A DNA stretch of 64,000 nt from Catonella massiliensis (GCF_016651435.1 NZ_JAEPRJ010000001.1:186001-250000); one strand, 5' to 3'; positions 17,036 through 27,700 are shown, counted from the first letter of the stretch. A program made the numbers and translations. The notes: generated from the letters alone by a model not told the origin.

Positions 17036-20000
17036 ATGGCAGTTCAATATGTTATTGGTGGAACCGGCTGTGGGAAGTCTGAACTTTGCTTTAAGAAGAT
17101 AGTAAAAGAGGCAGAAAAGAATCCGGATAAAAATTACTTTGTAATAGTGCCTGAGCAGTTTACCTTGCAGACACAGAGGGACTTGGTGCGTCTAAGCAGC
17201 AATGGTGCTATTATGAACATAGACGTGCTTTCCTTTATGCGCCTTGCCTACAGAGTGTTCGAGGAGCTAAATATAAAGGAAAGGCTTGTACTTGAAGATA
17301 CCGGCAAAAATATGATAATTAGAAAGCTGCTTGGAGGCTTAAAGAAGGAGCTTAAGTTCTACAAAAACATGGTAGGCAGACAGGGATTTACCGAAGATAT
17401 CAAGTCCCTTATCAGTGAGCTTATGCAGTACGGAATCACACCTGGGACCCTCGCAGATATCGAAGAGAAAACTACCTCCCCTGTACTTGCTGCCAAGCTT
17501 CACGACACTAATCTAATCTATAGTGCATTTAACAACTATAAAAAAGAAAAATATGTATCAGCTGAGCAGATTCTAGATGTGCTTGCCTCTGAGGTAGAAA
17601 AGTCAAAGCTCCTTGATGGTGCAGTTATCTGTTTTGATGGGTTTACGGGATTTACCCCTGTACAGCTTAAAGTCATAGATTTGCTCCTCTTAAAGGCAGA
17701 GCATATACTCATTACCCTTACTATCTCAGAGAAAGAATATTACAGTGAAAATGATGAGAAATTCAGCCTATTTCACCTAAGTAAGGATACTATAAATAGG
17801 GTAAATAAACTTGCAAAAGACAGAAAAGTAAATATAGCTAAGCCTATAATTGCTGATTATGAAGGCAAGACAGGGGAGTTAAGCCTCCTTGAAAAACAGA
17901 TATTTAGATATCCTATAAAGGAGATTAAGCAGGAAAAAGGGGCGGTATCTGTTTCTGTCTATAATAATCCAAAGGAAGAGGCAGAGAGCCTTATACCGCT
18001 TATTTTATCTCTTGTAAGAGATGAGGGGCTTAGGTACAGGGAGATTGCAATTGCTACAGGTGATATGGAAGAATACGGGGAAGTGGTTGCAGACACACTT
18101 TCAGCTAAGGATATTCCGTACTTTCTCGATAGCAAGAAAACTATATCAGACAATCCCTTTGTGGAATATATAAAGGCATCGATACTGGTTATAGAGGAAA
18201 ATTTTACATACGATGCAGTAATGAGGTACCTAAGAAGCGGATTTGCAGATGTGGATATTAAGGAGGTAGACATATTTGAAAACTATATACTAAGAAGGGG
18301 AATAAAGGGGCTTAAGAGGTATCAGAAAAGCTTTTTAAGTGTAGAGCCTACAGATGAAGAAAATAGTGCTGAGAGTATAAGGGATAATCTTGTAAAGAAG
18401 TTTACCCCTTTATATGAGGTTTTAAAAGCTAAGACATCTTTAACGTCAGACTATATCACAGCCCTTTATAACTTTGTGGTGAAGGCCGGCTGTGAAGAGA
18501 GGCTTATGAAGCTAAGCGCAGACTTTGAAAGTGAAGGAAGGATGATAGCTGCTAAAGAATATGCAGCCTGCTACAAGATAGTAATGTCGGTTTTTGAGAA
18601 GCTTTATGAACTTCTCGGAGATGAAAAACTTAGCATAGAAGAGTTCAGGACTATACTTGAATCAGGCTTTGCAGAGGGAAAAGCAGGCTTTATCCCGCCA
18701 GGGCTTGACCAGATAGTAATTGGAGACGTGGAGCGTACCAGACTTAAGGACATCAAGGTGCTTTTCTGCCTTGGCTTTAATGAGGGAAAGGTGCCAAAGT
18801 CAGGAAGTACAAGAGGTATAATAACTGATGCAGAAAAGGAAAAGCTTATGGGGCTTGATGTTGAACTTGCTCCAACTGCCAAAGAAAGAGCTTTTAGGGA
18901 GCAGTTTTATATCTACATGCTTTTTACCAAGCCTACAGAGAGGTTATATGTATCCTACAGTGTTTCGGACATGGAGGGGAAGCCCCTTAAGCCATCAGTC
19001 TTTGTAACGAGGCTTAAGGCTGAATTTGGTAAGGATAGCTTTAAGGAAGAGGCTAAAGCTTCATCTTTACTTGATGAAATCAGGAAAGACGGCGGACTGG
19101 GGCTGATACTTTCGGCTGTTAAACAAAGGGACTTAAAGGATGAAACCATTATAAATCTGATAAAATATTATCAGACTCATAATGATGACAGATACAACAA
19201 AATAATAAGCGGTACAGCTTCAAAGGCACATGGAAACAGCCTTGAGGAGTATATTGCAACGAATCTTTATGGGAAGCTAAAGGGCAGCGTTACAAGGCTT
19301 GAGCTCTTTTCTTCCTGTGCCTATGCTCATTTTATAAAGCATGGCCTAAGGCTTAGGGAGAGGGCTGAATATGAAATCCAGCCAATGGATATAGGAAATA
19401 TCCTCCACGAGGTGCTTGAAAGATTTGCAAAGAAGGTGGTTGAAAGCGGAGAGAGCTTTGCACTTCTTTCAGAGGAGAAAAGGACAGCTATTCAGGCAGA
19501 AAGCCTTGCTGAGACCTTTGACTATGGCGATGATATCTTTAAGTCTTCCGCTCGAAACAGCTACCAGCTTGAAAGGTTAAGAAGGATAGCTGACAGAGCT
19601 GTAAGGACTGTGCTTACCCAGATTAAAAAAGGCTCATTTACGCCTGTAGCCTTTGAGGAGGAATTTGTGACAGGAGGCTTTAAGGGCAGGATAGACAGGA
19701 TAGATGCCGTACTCTCAGACTACCTTCCTGACGGCAGCCTGCTTGCAGAGAATAAGGAAATTAAAGGATTTAAGAAATGTGAGTATGTAAGGGTAATTGA
19801 TTATAAGTCAGGCAGTAAAAGCCTTGACCTTGATAGAGCCTATTATGGGCTTGATTTACAGCTCTTTACCTACCTTAACTACATAAGAAAAGAGTTCGGA
19901 AAGAAAAGAAAAGACAATCTCATCATTCCGTCAGGAGCATATTATTTTCACATAAATGATCCTGTCGTTGACTTTGGGGGAGGAGAAGACGCCATTCTAA

Positions 20001-20434
20001 AAGAACTTAGATTTGACGGCATAACCCTCACAGGTAACCACAATATAAGGCTGATAGACGAGGCTATGGTGTACAATAACACTCTTACCCCGCAGGCTGA
20101 TTCGGATGTAATTAAGCTAAAGACTAAAAAAGATGGGGAGCCAAGCAGCACTACGAGACTCTATGTAAGTGGTGAAATGAATGAACTCATAGACAACTCA
20201 GAGCTTGAGATAGAAAAGTCAAAGAAGAGGATACTAAGGGGCGAAATATATCCAAAGCCTTATAGTCTTGGAAGTGAAAAAGGCTGTGACTACTGTGAAT
20301 ATAGAGGGCTCTGTGGTTTTGACTTAAAAATGCCGGGATATAACTATAACAGGCTGAAAAAGATAGATAAGAAGTGCTTTTTTGAGGAGCTTAGGGCTAA
20401 GCTGGAGGGTGAGAATGGAAAGAAAATGGACTGA
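17036..20434 (+). CDS. addB: ATP-dependent helicase/nuclease subunit B
   Basis: 1132 residues. Partner of AddA in the AddAB complex that resects double-strand breaks and loads RecA (the RecBCD counterpart in Firmicutes). Walker A GGTGCGKS lies at residues 8-15. The C-terminal RecB-like nuclease has IGNILHEVLERF, the metal residues in RIDRIDAV, and VIDYKSGSK. The four cysteines of the iron-sulfur staple are visible: FSSCAYAHF before the nuclease and GCDYCEYRGLCGF at the end. Start ATG follows GGTGGAGGG. The 3' end overlaps addA by 20 bp. Confidence 0.97.
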   Translation: MAVQYVIGGTGCGKSELCFKKIVKEAEKNPDKNYFVIVPEQFTLQTQRDLVRLSSNGAIMNIDVLSFMRLAYRVFEELNIKERLVLEDTGKNMIIRKLLGGLKKELKFYKNMVGRQGFTEDIKSLISELMQYGITPGTLADIEEKTTSPVLAAKLHDTNLIYSAFNNYKKEKYVSAEQILDVLASEVEKSKLLDGAVICFDGFTGFTPVQLKVIDLLLLKAEHILITLTISEKEYYSENDEKFSLFHLSKDTINRVNKLAKDRKVNIAKPIIADYEGKTGELSLLEKQIFRYPIKEIKQEKGAVSVSVYNNPKEEAESLIPLILSLVRDEGLRYREIAIATGDMEEYGEVVADTLSAKDIPYFLDSKKTISDNPFVEYIKASILVIEENFTYDAVMRYLRSGFADVDIKEVDIFENYILRRGIKGLKRYQKSFLSVEPTDEENSAESIRDNLVKKFTPLYEVLKAKTSLTSDYITALYNFVVKAGCEERLMKLSADFESEGRMIAAKEYAACYKIVMSVFEKLYELLGDEKLSIEEFRTILESGFAEGKAGFIPPGLDQIVIGDVERTRLKDIKVLFCLGFNEGKVPKSGSTRGIITDAEKEKLMGLDVELAPTAKERAFREQFYIYMLFTKPTERLYVSYSVSDMEGKPLKPSVFVTRLKAEFGKDSFKEEAKASSLLDEIRKDGGLGLILSAVKQRDLKDETIINLIKYYQTHNDDRYNKIISGTASKAHGNSLEEYIATNLYGKLKGSVTRLELFSSCAYAHFIKHGLRLRERAEYEIQPMDIGNILHEVLERFAKKVVESGESFALLSEEKRTAIQAESLAETFDYGDDIFKSSARNSYQLERLRRIADRAVRTVLTQIKKGSFTPVAFEEEFVTGGFKGRIDRIDAVLSDYLPDGSLLAENKEIKGFKKCEYVRVIDYKSGSKSLDLDRAYYGLDLQLFTYLNYIRKEFGKKRKDNLIIPSGAYYFHINDPVVDFGGGEDAILKELRFDGITLTGNHNIRLIDEAMVYNNTLTPQADSDVIKLKTKKDGEPSSTTRLYVSGEMNELIDNSELEIEKSKKRILRGEIYPKPYSLGSEKGCDYCEYRGLCGFDLKMPGYNYNRLKKIDKKCFFEELRAKLEGENGKKMD

Positions 20435-23400
20435 TGAACAGCTCGCAGTCATAGGGCATAGAGGAGGGAATCTCTTGGTTTCCGCGGCGGCAGGCTCAGG
20501 TAAGACTGCAGTACTCATAGAGAGAATAATGGGAAGAATCCTTGATGAGACCTCTCCCATCAATATAGACGAGCTTTTGGTGGTTACATTTACAAGGGAT
20601 GCCGCAAGGGAAATGAAGGAGAGGATAGGCTCTGCCATAGCGGAGAAACTTGAAGAAGAGGTAAATAACAATCCGGACTCACAGCTTACAAGAAGGCTTA
20701 TGAAGCAGTCAGCCCTGCTTTCTGAGGCTAATATGAGCACAATTGACAGCTTTTGTAAGAAGGTTGTTATGGAGAATTTTAAGGAGGCTGAGATAGACCC
20801 CGCAGTTAGAACAATGGATGATACTGAGGGTGTGATTATAAGAAAAAAGGTGATTGAAGACCTGCTTGAAGAGGAGTATGAGAGAAAGGACGAGGACTTC
20901 ATCAACTTTGTGGAATACTTTGCCAGAGGGAAGTCTGATAAGGTGATTGAAGAGCTGATTCTTCAGTTGTATAGATTCTCGGAAAGTCTGCCAGACAAGG
21001 ATAGCTGGTTTGACAAAGAATTAACAAATAAAGAAGGGGCCTTTGTAGGTTCTGATTTTGAGAATATTTTACTTGAATTCTGTATGGAAATGCTTATAGA
21101 GTTAAGAAGAGAGGCAGAGAAATTTGTAAGCCTCTCCCTCTCTCCCTACGGACCGTCTCAGTACGAGGAGGCAGGAAGTGCGGATGTTGCCCTGTTTAAC
21201 TCTCTATTAAAGGCAGATAGCTTTGGTAAGCTCATACAGCTTGCGGGAGAGGCAGGCTTTGGAAGGCTTTCTTCAAAAAAGGCCGCTGATGTGGATGAGG
21301 GCAAGAAGGAAATGGCAAAGAACATCAGAGATGCTTACAAAGAAAGCTTCAACAAGCTAAGAGAGGACTTCCTTTCTGAGAGTGTGGAAGACATTGAAAA
21401 ATCAAGGCTTGTTACAGCAAGGGTTATAAGGGAACTAATCAGGCTCACAAGGGCGTTTGATGAGGCCTATGCTTCTGAAAAGAAAAAAAGAAATGTGGTG
21501 GATATCTCCGACTGGGCTCATTTTGCCCTCAAGGTACTTACTGATTATGAAGGTAAGCCTACCGAGGCTGCAAAGGTATATAGTGAGCAATTTGCAGAGA
21601 TAATGATAGATGAATACCAGGATTCCAACCTCCTTCAGGAAAGCATCTTAACCTCCATAGCAAGGGAAGATGGCGGAAAGTCAAATATTTTCATGGTTGG
21701 AGATGTGAAGCAGAGTATATACAAATTCCGACAGGCTAAACCGGAGCTTTTTATAGAGAAGTATAACAGATACTCCGAGGGGAAAAATGAAAGAAGAATA
21801 GACCTTCACAATAACTTTAGAAGTGGTGGGGAGGTCATAGGCTCTGTAAATGCTGTATTTGAAAAGACGATGATAGAGGAGCTTGGCGGCATAGTCTATG
21901 ATGAGGCTGCAAGGCTTGTTAAGGGAAGAGTGGACAAGGAGGAGGATGCTCTAAACATCACAGAAGTCCTGATTTACGACAAGGACAGTGAAATACCAAA
22001 AGAACTCCTAAAGCTAAGTGACATAGAGCTTGAGGCTCACCTTGTAGCGAGGCGGATAAAGGCTCTTATTACTGAGAAAAAGGATGAGGGCAAGCCTCTT
22101 AAATTCAGCGATATAGCCATACTTCTTAGAACCAATGTGGAGTGGGCCGAGAGTTTTAGAAGGGTGCTTATCTCAGAGGGAGTTCCTGCTGTCTGTGAGT
22201 CAAGTACTGGCTACTTCTCGGCTTGGGAGGTACAGGTAATGCTGGCTCTTCTTAAGATACTTGACAATCCGCATCAGGATATCCCACTTGGAACAGTTCT
22301 CCTTTCTCCTATAGGAGGCTTTAGCGAAGAAGAACTTGCAAAACTCCGTATAAATGCCAATGAACTTGAAAAAGATGAGGCTGACCTCTGGGAGGTGATT
22401 AATCTTTCGGAAGATGATAAGTGTAAAAAGTTCATAGACTGGCTGAATGAAAACAGGTCTAAACTGGTGTTTACCCCTGTTCATGAGTTAATAAAGGAAC
22501 TATTTACAGAAAGCAATTTCTACAGCTTCGTAAGTGCCATGCCATCGGGAGAAACAAGGGCGGCAAACCTAGATATGCTTGTCTCTAAGGCTAAGGCATT
22601 TGAAGCTACCTCTTTACACGGAACCGGGCATTTTGTAAGATATATAGACAGGCTTAGAAAATACGAGGTTGACTTTGGTGAAGCAGGGGTAGGCGGTGTG
22701 GATGCAGTGAGGATACTCTCCATCCACAAGAGCAAGGGGCTTCAGTATCCCGTTGTCTTTGTAAGCGGGATGTCAAAGAGCATGAACAATCAGGATTCAA
22801 GGGCGGCTGTGGTTATTCACCCGGAGCTTGGAATAGGTATAGATGATTTTAATATAGAGACAAGGGAGAAGAAGTCCACTATAATAAAGAAGATGGTGGC
22901 CAGAAGGTTGAGGCTTGAAAATGTTGCAGAAGAGATAAGGCTTCTCTATGTAGCTATGACTAGGGCAGAGGATAAGCTGATACTTACTGCAGGCTGTGAC
23001 AAGGTGGAGGAGAGGCTTGGTATCTGGGAAAATGATGAGCAGAACTTCCTCTCTCTTTCAAAGACTAATTCTCTCTTAGACTTTGCCATGCCTGCGCTAA
23101 TAAAGGAGAAAGAAGAGGGAAGGCTCAAGCTTACTATTAAGGGAGCGGGGGAGCTGATAGATAAAAGCCTTGATGAAATGGCAGAAAAAGAAGTGGTTAA
23201 AAATGACATTTCAAATCTCATCGAAAATCTCCCTGAGACTGAGAACTACGAGGAATTAAGCAGGTTAATCACCAGGGAAAGAGAATATATCTATCCTTAT
23301 AATGAGGCTATAGTGCTAAAGAGTAAGATGACGGTATCTGAGCTTAAAAGACTGCATCTGGAGGAGGAAGAAGGAGGAGAAACTCCTTTTGAAGGTGAGA

Positions 23401-23975
23401 TAAAGACTGATTTTGAGGCTTACATCCCTGAATTTATGAGGGGAGAGGCTGAAAAGGTGGAAGGAGCCGCAAGGGGAACTCTCTACCACAGCATCCTTAG
23501 CAGACTTGACTTTGGAAAGTCTTATGATGAGGCTTTGTTTAAGGATTATCTGGAGAGTCTTGTTATTGACAAAAAAATAACAGAAGAGGAAAGGGAGAGC
23601 ATTGTCATAAAGCACTTTATGAAGTTTTTTAAGAGCAGGCTGTATGAGAGGATGAGTAAGGCATTTCTTAAAGATAAGCTATACAGGGAATCTCCTTTTG
23701 TTATGGGTATGGATGCAGGTAACGGCGAAGTGAAGGAAATGGTTCTCGTACAGGGTATTATAGATGCGTGGTTTATGGAGGGCGATGATGTAATCTTAAT
23801 GGACTATAAGACTGACAGGGTATATGGAGATAAAGGTTCTGATGAGCTTATAAAGAGATATAAGGTTCAGCTTGATAACTACGCCCTCGCCTTAAAGAGA
23901 ATCACGGGAAAAGAGCCTAAGGAGAGGATTATCTATTCATTTTCACTTGGAAAAGAAATAAACTTAGAGGCTTAA
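20415..23975 (+). CDS. addA: ATP-dependent helicase/nuclease subunit A
   Basis: 1186 residues, a UvrD-like 3'-5' helicase fused to a RecB-type nuclease. Walker A AAAGSGKT is at 24-31; other helicase motifs include VVTFTRDAAREM, IDEYQDSN, GDVKQSIYKFR, LHNNFRSG, SIHKSKGLQYPVVF and LLYVAMTRAEDKL. The nuclease core ends with ILMDYKTDRV. I start at ATG 20415, which follows GGAGGGTGAGA inside the addB end and gives the usual AddA N-terminus (RKWTDEQLAVI); a longer in-frame start at 20382 has no such support. Overlap with addB implies coupled translation. Confidence 0.97.
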   Translation: MERKWTDEQLAVIGHRGGNLLVSAAAGSGKTAVLIERIMGRILDETSPINIDELLVVTFTRDAAREMKERIGSAIAEKLEEEVNNNPDSQLTRRLMKQSALLSEANMSTIDSFCKKVVMENFKEAEIDPAVRTMDDTEGVIIRKKVIEDLLEEEYERKDEDFINFVEYFARGKSDKVIEELILQLYRFSESLPDKDSWFDKELTNKEGAFVGSDFENILLEFCMEMLIELRREAEKFVSLSLSPYGPSQYEEAGSADVALFNSLLKADSFGKLIQLAGEAGFGRLSSKKAADVDEGKKEMAKNIRDAYKESFNKLREDFLSESVEDIEKSRLVTARVIRELIRLTRAFDEAYASEKKKRNVVDISDWAHFALKVLTDYEGKPTEAAKVYSEQFAEIMIDEYQDSNLLQESILTSIAREDGGKSNIFMVGDVKQSIYKFRQAKPELFIEKYNRYSEGKNERRIDLHNNFRSGGEVIGSVNAVFEKTMIEELGGIVYDEAARLVKGRVDKEEDALNITEVLIYDKDSEIPKELLKLSDIELEAHLVARRIKALITEKKDEGKPLKFSDIAILLRTNVEWAESFRRVLISEGVPAVCESSTGYFSAWEVQVMLALLKILDNPHQDIPLGTVLLSPIGGFSEEELAKLRINANELEKDEADLWEVINLSEDDKCKKFIDWLNENRSKLVFTPVHELIKELFTESNFYSFVSAMPSGETRAANLDMLVSKAKAFEATSLHGTGHFVRYIDRLRKYEVDFGEAGVGGVDAVRILSIHKSKGLQYPVVFVSGMSKSMNNQDSRAAVVIHPELGIGIDDFNIETREKKSTIIKKMVARRLRLENVAEEIRLLYVAMTRAEDKLILTAGCDKVEERLGIWENDEQNFLSLSKTNSLLDFAMPALIKEKEEGRLKLTIKGAGELIDKSLDEMAEKEVVKNDISNLIENLPETENYEELSRLITREREYIYPYNEAIVLKSKMTVSELKRLHLEEEEGGETPFEGEIKTDFEAYIPEFMRGEAEKVEGAARGTLYHSILSRLDFGKSYDEALFKDYLESLVIDKKITEEERESIVIKHFMKFFKSRLYERMSKAFLKDKLYRESPFVMGMDAGNGEVKEMVLVQGIIDAWFMEGDDVILMDYKTDRVYGDKGSDELIKRYKVQLDNYALALKRITGKEPKERIIYSFSLGKEINLEA

Positions 23976-24022
23976 TCAGCCTGCTTTAAGGTGTCTTAAG
24001 TTAGATGCAGGAAGGAGAAATT

Positions 24023-24802
24023 GTGGAGGCTTATTTGGGATTTGCGGAAGTATATGATAAATTTATGGACAATGTACCCTATGATGAGTGGACGAAGTAC
24101 CTCATAGGCCTGCTTAAAGAAAACGGTGTAAAGGGAGGTCTGGTGGCTGAACTTGGCTGTGGCACCGGCAATGTCACAACTAGACTAAAGGCAGCAGGAT
24201 ATGATATGATAGGTATAGACAATTCTGTATCCATGTTGCAGATAGCCGCAGAGAAGGAGACTAAAGGGGAGGGAGATATCCTCTATCTCTGCCAGGACAT
24301 GAGAGAATTTGAACTTTACGGTACGGTGGGTGCAGTGGTCTGTATCTGTGACGGGCTTAATTATATCTTAGAAAAGTCAGACCTTGTGAAGGTATTTAAG
24401 CTGGTTAATACTTATCTTGATAAGGACGGAGTATTTATCTTTGACTTAAATACAATATATAAATACGAAACCCTCTTAGGAGATAGTGTAATAGCTGAAA
24501 ACAGGGAAAATATGAGCTTTATCTGGGATAATTATTATGATAGTGAGGAAAGGATAAATGAGTACGACCTTACCATTTATCTGGAAGATAGCGGGGACGA
24601 AAAGGGAAGATTTTTAAGATTTGATGAAATTCACTACCAAAAGGGTTATACTATAGAGGAGATAAAGGAGGCTCTTGCCGAGGGAGGGCTTGAATTTGTG
24701 GCAGTTTATGATGCATTTACAAGGGAAGCACCTAAGGAGGAGAGCGAGCGTCTTTACTTTATAGCTAAGGAAAAATATCAGGAAGGGAAAACATACAGGT
24801 AA
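24023..24802 (+). CDS. Class I SAM-dependent methyltransferase
   Basis: About 259 residues. Motif I, VAELGCGTGNVTTRL, and the following GIDNSVSML and DMREFEL segments define a Rossmann-type SAM-binding fold of the Methyltransf_25/11 kind. The N-terminus AYLGFAEVYDKFMDNVPYDEW is typical of a large, uncharacterised Firmicutes methyltransferase family. The substrate is unknown. I prefer GTG 24023 (GGAAGGAG 5 bp upstream) over ATG 24005, because that Shine-Dalgarno would lie inside the longer version. It lies between addA and hslO and is 4 bp from hslO. Confidence 0.85.
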   Translation: MEAYLGFAEVYDKFMDNVPYDEWTKYLIGLLKENGVKGGLVAELGCGTGNVTTRLKAAGYDMIGIDNSVSMLQIAAEKETKGEGDILYLCQDMREFELYGTVGAVVCICDGLNYILEKSDLVKVFKLVNTYLDKDGVFIFDLNTIYKYETLLGDSVIAENRENMSFIWDNYYDSEERINEYDLTIYLEDSGDEKGRFLRFDEIHYQKGYTIEEIKEALAEGGLEFVAVYDAFTREAPKEESERLYFIAKEKYQEGKTYR

Positions 24803-24806
24803 GTAT

Positions 24807-25685
24807 ATGAAAGATTATGTAGTAAGAGCAGTTGCGGCAGGAGGAGAGGTAAGAGCCTTTGCCTGTACAACCAAAAATCTCGTAGAAGAAGCAAGGCTTC
24901 ACCACGATAGTATGCCTGTGGCAACAGCAGCACTTGGAAGGCTTCTTTCAGCAGGCTCTATGATGGGGCTTATGATGAAGGGAGAAAATGACAGGCTCAC
25001 ACTTCAGATAAAGGGAGATGGACCTATAGGAGGGCTTATAGTTACAGCAGATTCTAAGGCAAGGGTGAAGGGCTATGTCTATAACCCTGATGTAGAGCTT
25101 CCGCTTAAGTCGGAAGGAAAGCTTGATGTAGGGGCTGCAGTAGGAAGTGGAGTGCTGACTGTCATCAGGGATATGGGTCTTAAGGAGCCTTATGTGGGAA
25201 GAACCAACCTCGTCACAGGTGAGATAGCAGAGGATTTGACTTATTACTTTGCGTCCAGCGAGCAGGTGCCAAGCGTGGTGGCGCTCGGAGTCCTTGTAGA
25301 TAGAGATTACAGCGTAAAGAGAGCAGGAGGCTTCATTATCCAGCTAATGCCGGGGGCAAGCGATGAGACCATAGATGCCATTGAGAAGAAGCTTCCTATG
25401 GTGACTTCAGTTACAGGTATGCTGGATGAGGATATGACTCCTGAGGAGATTCTAACTTTCATTCTTGAAGATTTAAATGTTGAAATCACAGACAAGACAG
25501 AGACCTCCTTTTACTGCGACTGCAACAAAGAAAGAGTGGAACAGGTGCTTATAAGCATAGGGGAGAAAGAATTGACCTCGCTTTATGAAGAGGATAAGCC
25601 TGTGGAGGTATGTTGTCAGTTCTGTGGCAAAAAATACGAGTTTTCCACAGAAGAAATAGGAAATTTATTAAAATGTGGAAAATAG
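24807..25685 (+). CDS. hslO: Redox-regulated molecular chaperone Hsp33
   Basis: 292 residues. Holdase chaperone activated by oxidative unfolding. The N-terminal domain shows DYVVRAVAAGGEVRAFACTT, GRLLSAGSMMGLMMKG and the ASSEQVPSVVALGVLVD motif. The C-terminal zinc switch has CDC (YCDCNKERVE) and CQFC (CCQFCGKKYEF). Start ATG is 4 bp after the methyltransferase stop, with a weak AAGTAT upstream, consistent with coupling. Confidence 0.96.
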   Translation: MKDYVVRAVAAGGEVRAFACTTKNLVEEARLHHDSMPVATAALGRLLSAGSMMGLMMKGENDRLTLQIKGDGPIGGLIVTADSKARVKGYVYNPDVELPLKSEGKLDVGAAVGSGVLTVIRDMGLKEPYVGRTNLVTGEIAEDLTYYFASSEQVPSVVALGVLVDRDYSVKRAGGFIIQLMPGASDETIDAIEKKLPMVTSVTGMLDEDMTPEEILTFILEDLNVEITDKTETSFYCDCNKERVEQVLISIGEKELTSLYEEDKPVEVCCQFCGKKYEFSTEEIGNLLKCGK

Positions 25686-25777
25686 GTAATAAATCTAACA
25701 CAGTTCAGACATATATTGATGTTAAAGTGAGAATGCCCTAACCTGGGTAAGTTAAAGTTGTGCGAAGGGAGATTTAC

Positions 25778-27610
25778 ATGAAAAATAAATTTTTAGCTAT
25801 GTTTCTTGCAGGAACAGTGGCTTTTGGCAGCTTCTCAGTGCTTTCACCGAGAGAAGAGGCTAAGGCGGCAATTGCATTTTTATACGACAAGAGTAGTCCG
25901 AACTCTATGCTGACTCTTAGGAAGGCAAAGGAAGTATATATAGGGCAGAAAAAGCTTGATATTGACTACAGCATAGGAGGAAGAACCTCAGGAGTTAAGG
26001 GAAGCTGGAAGTCTTCCAATAAAAATGCAGCAACTGTATCAAAAGACGGTGTAGTTACCGCAAAGAAGCCCGGACTTACGGTTATCAGCTTTACCTACAC
26101 AGTGAATAAGAAGCAGATTACAATTAAATGTAAGGTGAATGTAAACAGCGGTGTTGACAGTCTTTCTATAGCAGGAACAGGCAGGTTTGACGGCACCATG
26201 CTTACAGACTCAATCATCCAGTTTAAGTCTGTCTCAAAGGCAGGTAGTAACGAGTTAAAGCTAAGTCCCGGAAGAAAGCAGACCTATGGCATTTTCTATG
26301 ACTTATTTGCAGATGAAGCCTGCACCATACCTGCATCTTCAGACATTGCTACCATAACTTCATCAGGCTTTTTAGTTGCAGGTCATGCAGCTACCAAGGT
26401 ATATGTGAGGGCTTCTGTAAAGAGCAGCAGGAATGCCGCTCCAAGTGTGAAGAGCAATGTAATAGGAGTTGACATAAAGGATAGGACACCAGCCACCACA
26501 CAGGCAGCAGTTAAGGAAATTGTTGTTGAAAACATGGAGGCACCTCTTGCCACCCTTAGTGACAGTGGTATGAAGGCCGAGGTGAGATACAAGCTTCTTG
26601 ACCAGTATGGTAATGATGTTACAAGAGATGTTAGATTTGCAGGCAAGACTAGCGCGGTATGGGAGGGCAACAAGCCTGTAAACCTTGTAGCAGACGGCAA
26701 ATTCCTTATAGATTTGGAGCCTAACCAGACAGTTGGTTATGTAGGAAGATTGAATATAACCTATGGAGGTGCTACTCCTATAACCAAGGAAGTTCAGATT
26801 AAGATAGGCAATCCAAGCTATATTAAAGAACTTCAGATTATGGGTATATACAAGCGTACCCTTACAGGTTATGTGAAGGTAATGGATAACAATACATTTT
26901 TAACTGCTGGAACTGTGATTAATTCCTTTGGAGGAACAAGTTCACTCAATACCATTCCTGAGTCTTACTACGTGCTTGTAAGGGCAAGGGACAGTGCGGG
27001 TAACAGCATTTACAATGCAGGCATTCCACAGAGTAAGATATCACTTGTTATCACAGGCAACACAGGTCTTATGCTTGATACAGCGGATGGAAAGCTTCAG
27101 ACCATTTCGCCTGTAACAGTAGATGGAGAGACCTTCCTTACCTATCCTCTTAAGGCAGCAGTTCTTACTACAGGTACAGTAAATATAAGAGCGGTAGCTG
27201 TAGGAGGTATGGCTAACAATGCCATGGATTCTAAGGTTAGTGAGGGTGCAAGTGTAGGCTCATTGGAAATAAGCGGTGGAGGAGTTGTGGGCAAGGAGAA
27301 CCTCATTAACTTCACTCTTAAAAATGCTTCAAATACAGTAGTAACCAGATATGAGGAAGTGCTTTCAACTCTGGGGCTTAACGACAACGGAGCAGGAAAG
27401 GTATATATCATGCCTGGTTCAAATATCCTTAGTTCAGACAATGGCTCATACTTCTATTTCAGTAAGAATGCGCAGACAGGAATGGCAGAGCTTTACTATA
27501 TGCCATTTGCCACAGCTCTTAAGGGAGCGTCTGTTAGTGCTGAAACAATTACCGTACTTAAGGGGACGCCTGCTTCAAAAACCTGGGCTCTTGTAGTTAA
27601 GGCTCAGTAA
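25778..27610 (+). CDS. Secreted protein with bacterial Ig-like (Big2-type) domain
   Basis: 610 residues starting at ATG 25778 (GAAGGGAG upstream; an in-frame GTG at 25760 would place six charged residues before the signal peptide). A signal peptide (KNKFLAMFLAGTVAFGSFSVL, cleavage near AKA-A) is followed by a Big2-like unit at about 45-120 (LDIDYSIGGRTSGVKGSWKSSNKNAATVSKDGVVTAKKPG). The rest is beta-rich, with further Ig-like segments, for example AVWEGNKPVNLVADGKFLID. There is no LPXTG or C-terminal membrane helix. It may be a cell-surface or S-layer-associated protein; the exact role is unknown. Confidence 0.8.
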   Translation: MKNKFLAMFLAGTVAFGSFSVLSPREEAKAAIAFLYDKSSPNSMLTLRKAKEVYIGQKKLDIDYSIGGRTSGVKGSWKSSNKNAATVSKDGVVTAKKPGLTVISFTYTVNKKQITIKCKVNVNSGVDSLSIAGTGRFDGTMLTDSIIQFKSVSKAGSNELKLSPGRKQTYGIFYDLFADEACTIPASSDIATITSSGFLVAGHAATKVYVRASVKSSRNAAPSVKSNVIGVDIKDRTPATTQAAVKEIVVENMEAPLATLSDSGMKAEVRYKLLDQYGNDVTRDVRFAGKTSAVWEGNKPVNLVADGKFLIDLEPNQTVGYVGRLNITYGGATPITKEVQIKIGNPSYIKELQIMGIYKRTLTGYVKVMDNNTFLTAGTVINSFGGTSSLNTIPESYYVLVRARDSAGNSIYNAGIPQSKISLVITGNTGLMLDTADGKLQTISPVTVDGETFLTYPLKAAVLTTGTVNIRAVAVGGMANNAMDSKVSEGASVGSLEISGGGVVGKENLINFTLKNASNTVVTRYEEVLSTLGLNDNGAGKVYIMPGSNILSSDNGSYFYFSKNAQTGMAELYYMPFATALKGASVSAETITVLKGTPASKTWALVVKAQ

Positions 27611-27621
27611 TGTATTATGAT

Positions 27622-27700
27622 GCAAGGGCAAGCGGTGCTCGCGCAGTCCTGTATCATGCTACGCTTGCAAGGTTAAGCAGTGCTCACGCAGTTCTGTATC
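27622..27700 (+). repeat. Two 34-bp imperfect direct repeats
   Basis: Copies at 27622-27655 and 27667-27700 share 29 of 34 bases and begin GCAAGG, ending CTGTATC. They lie 45 bp apart (start to start) between the Ig-like gene and the CLC gene. The origin is unknown. Confidence 0.8.
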
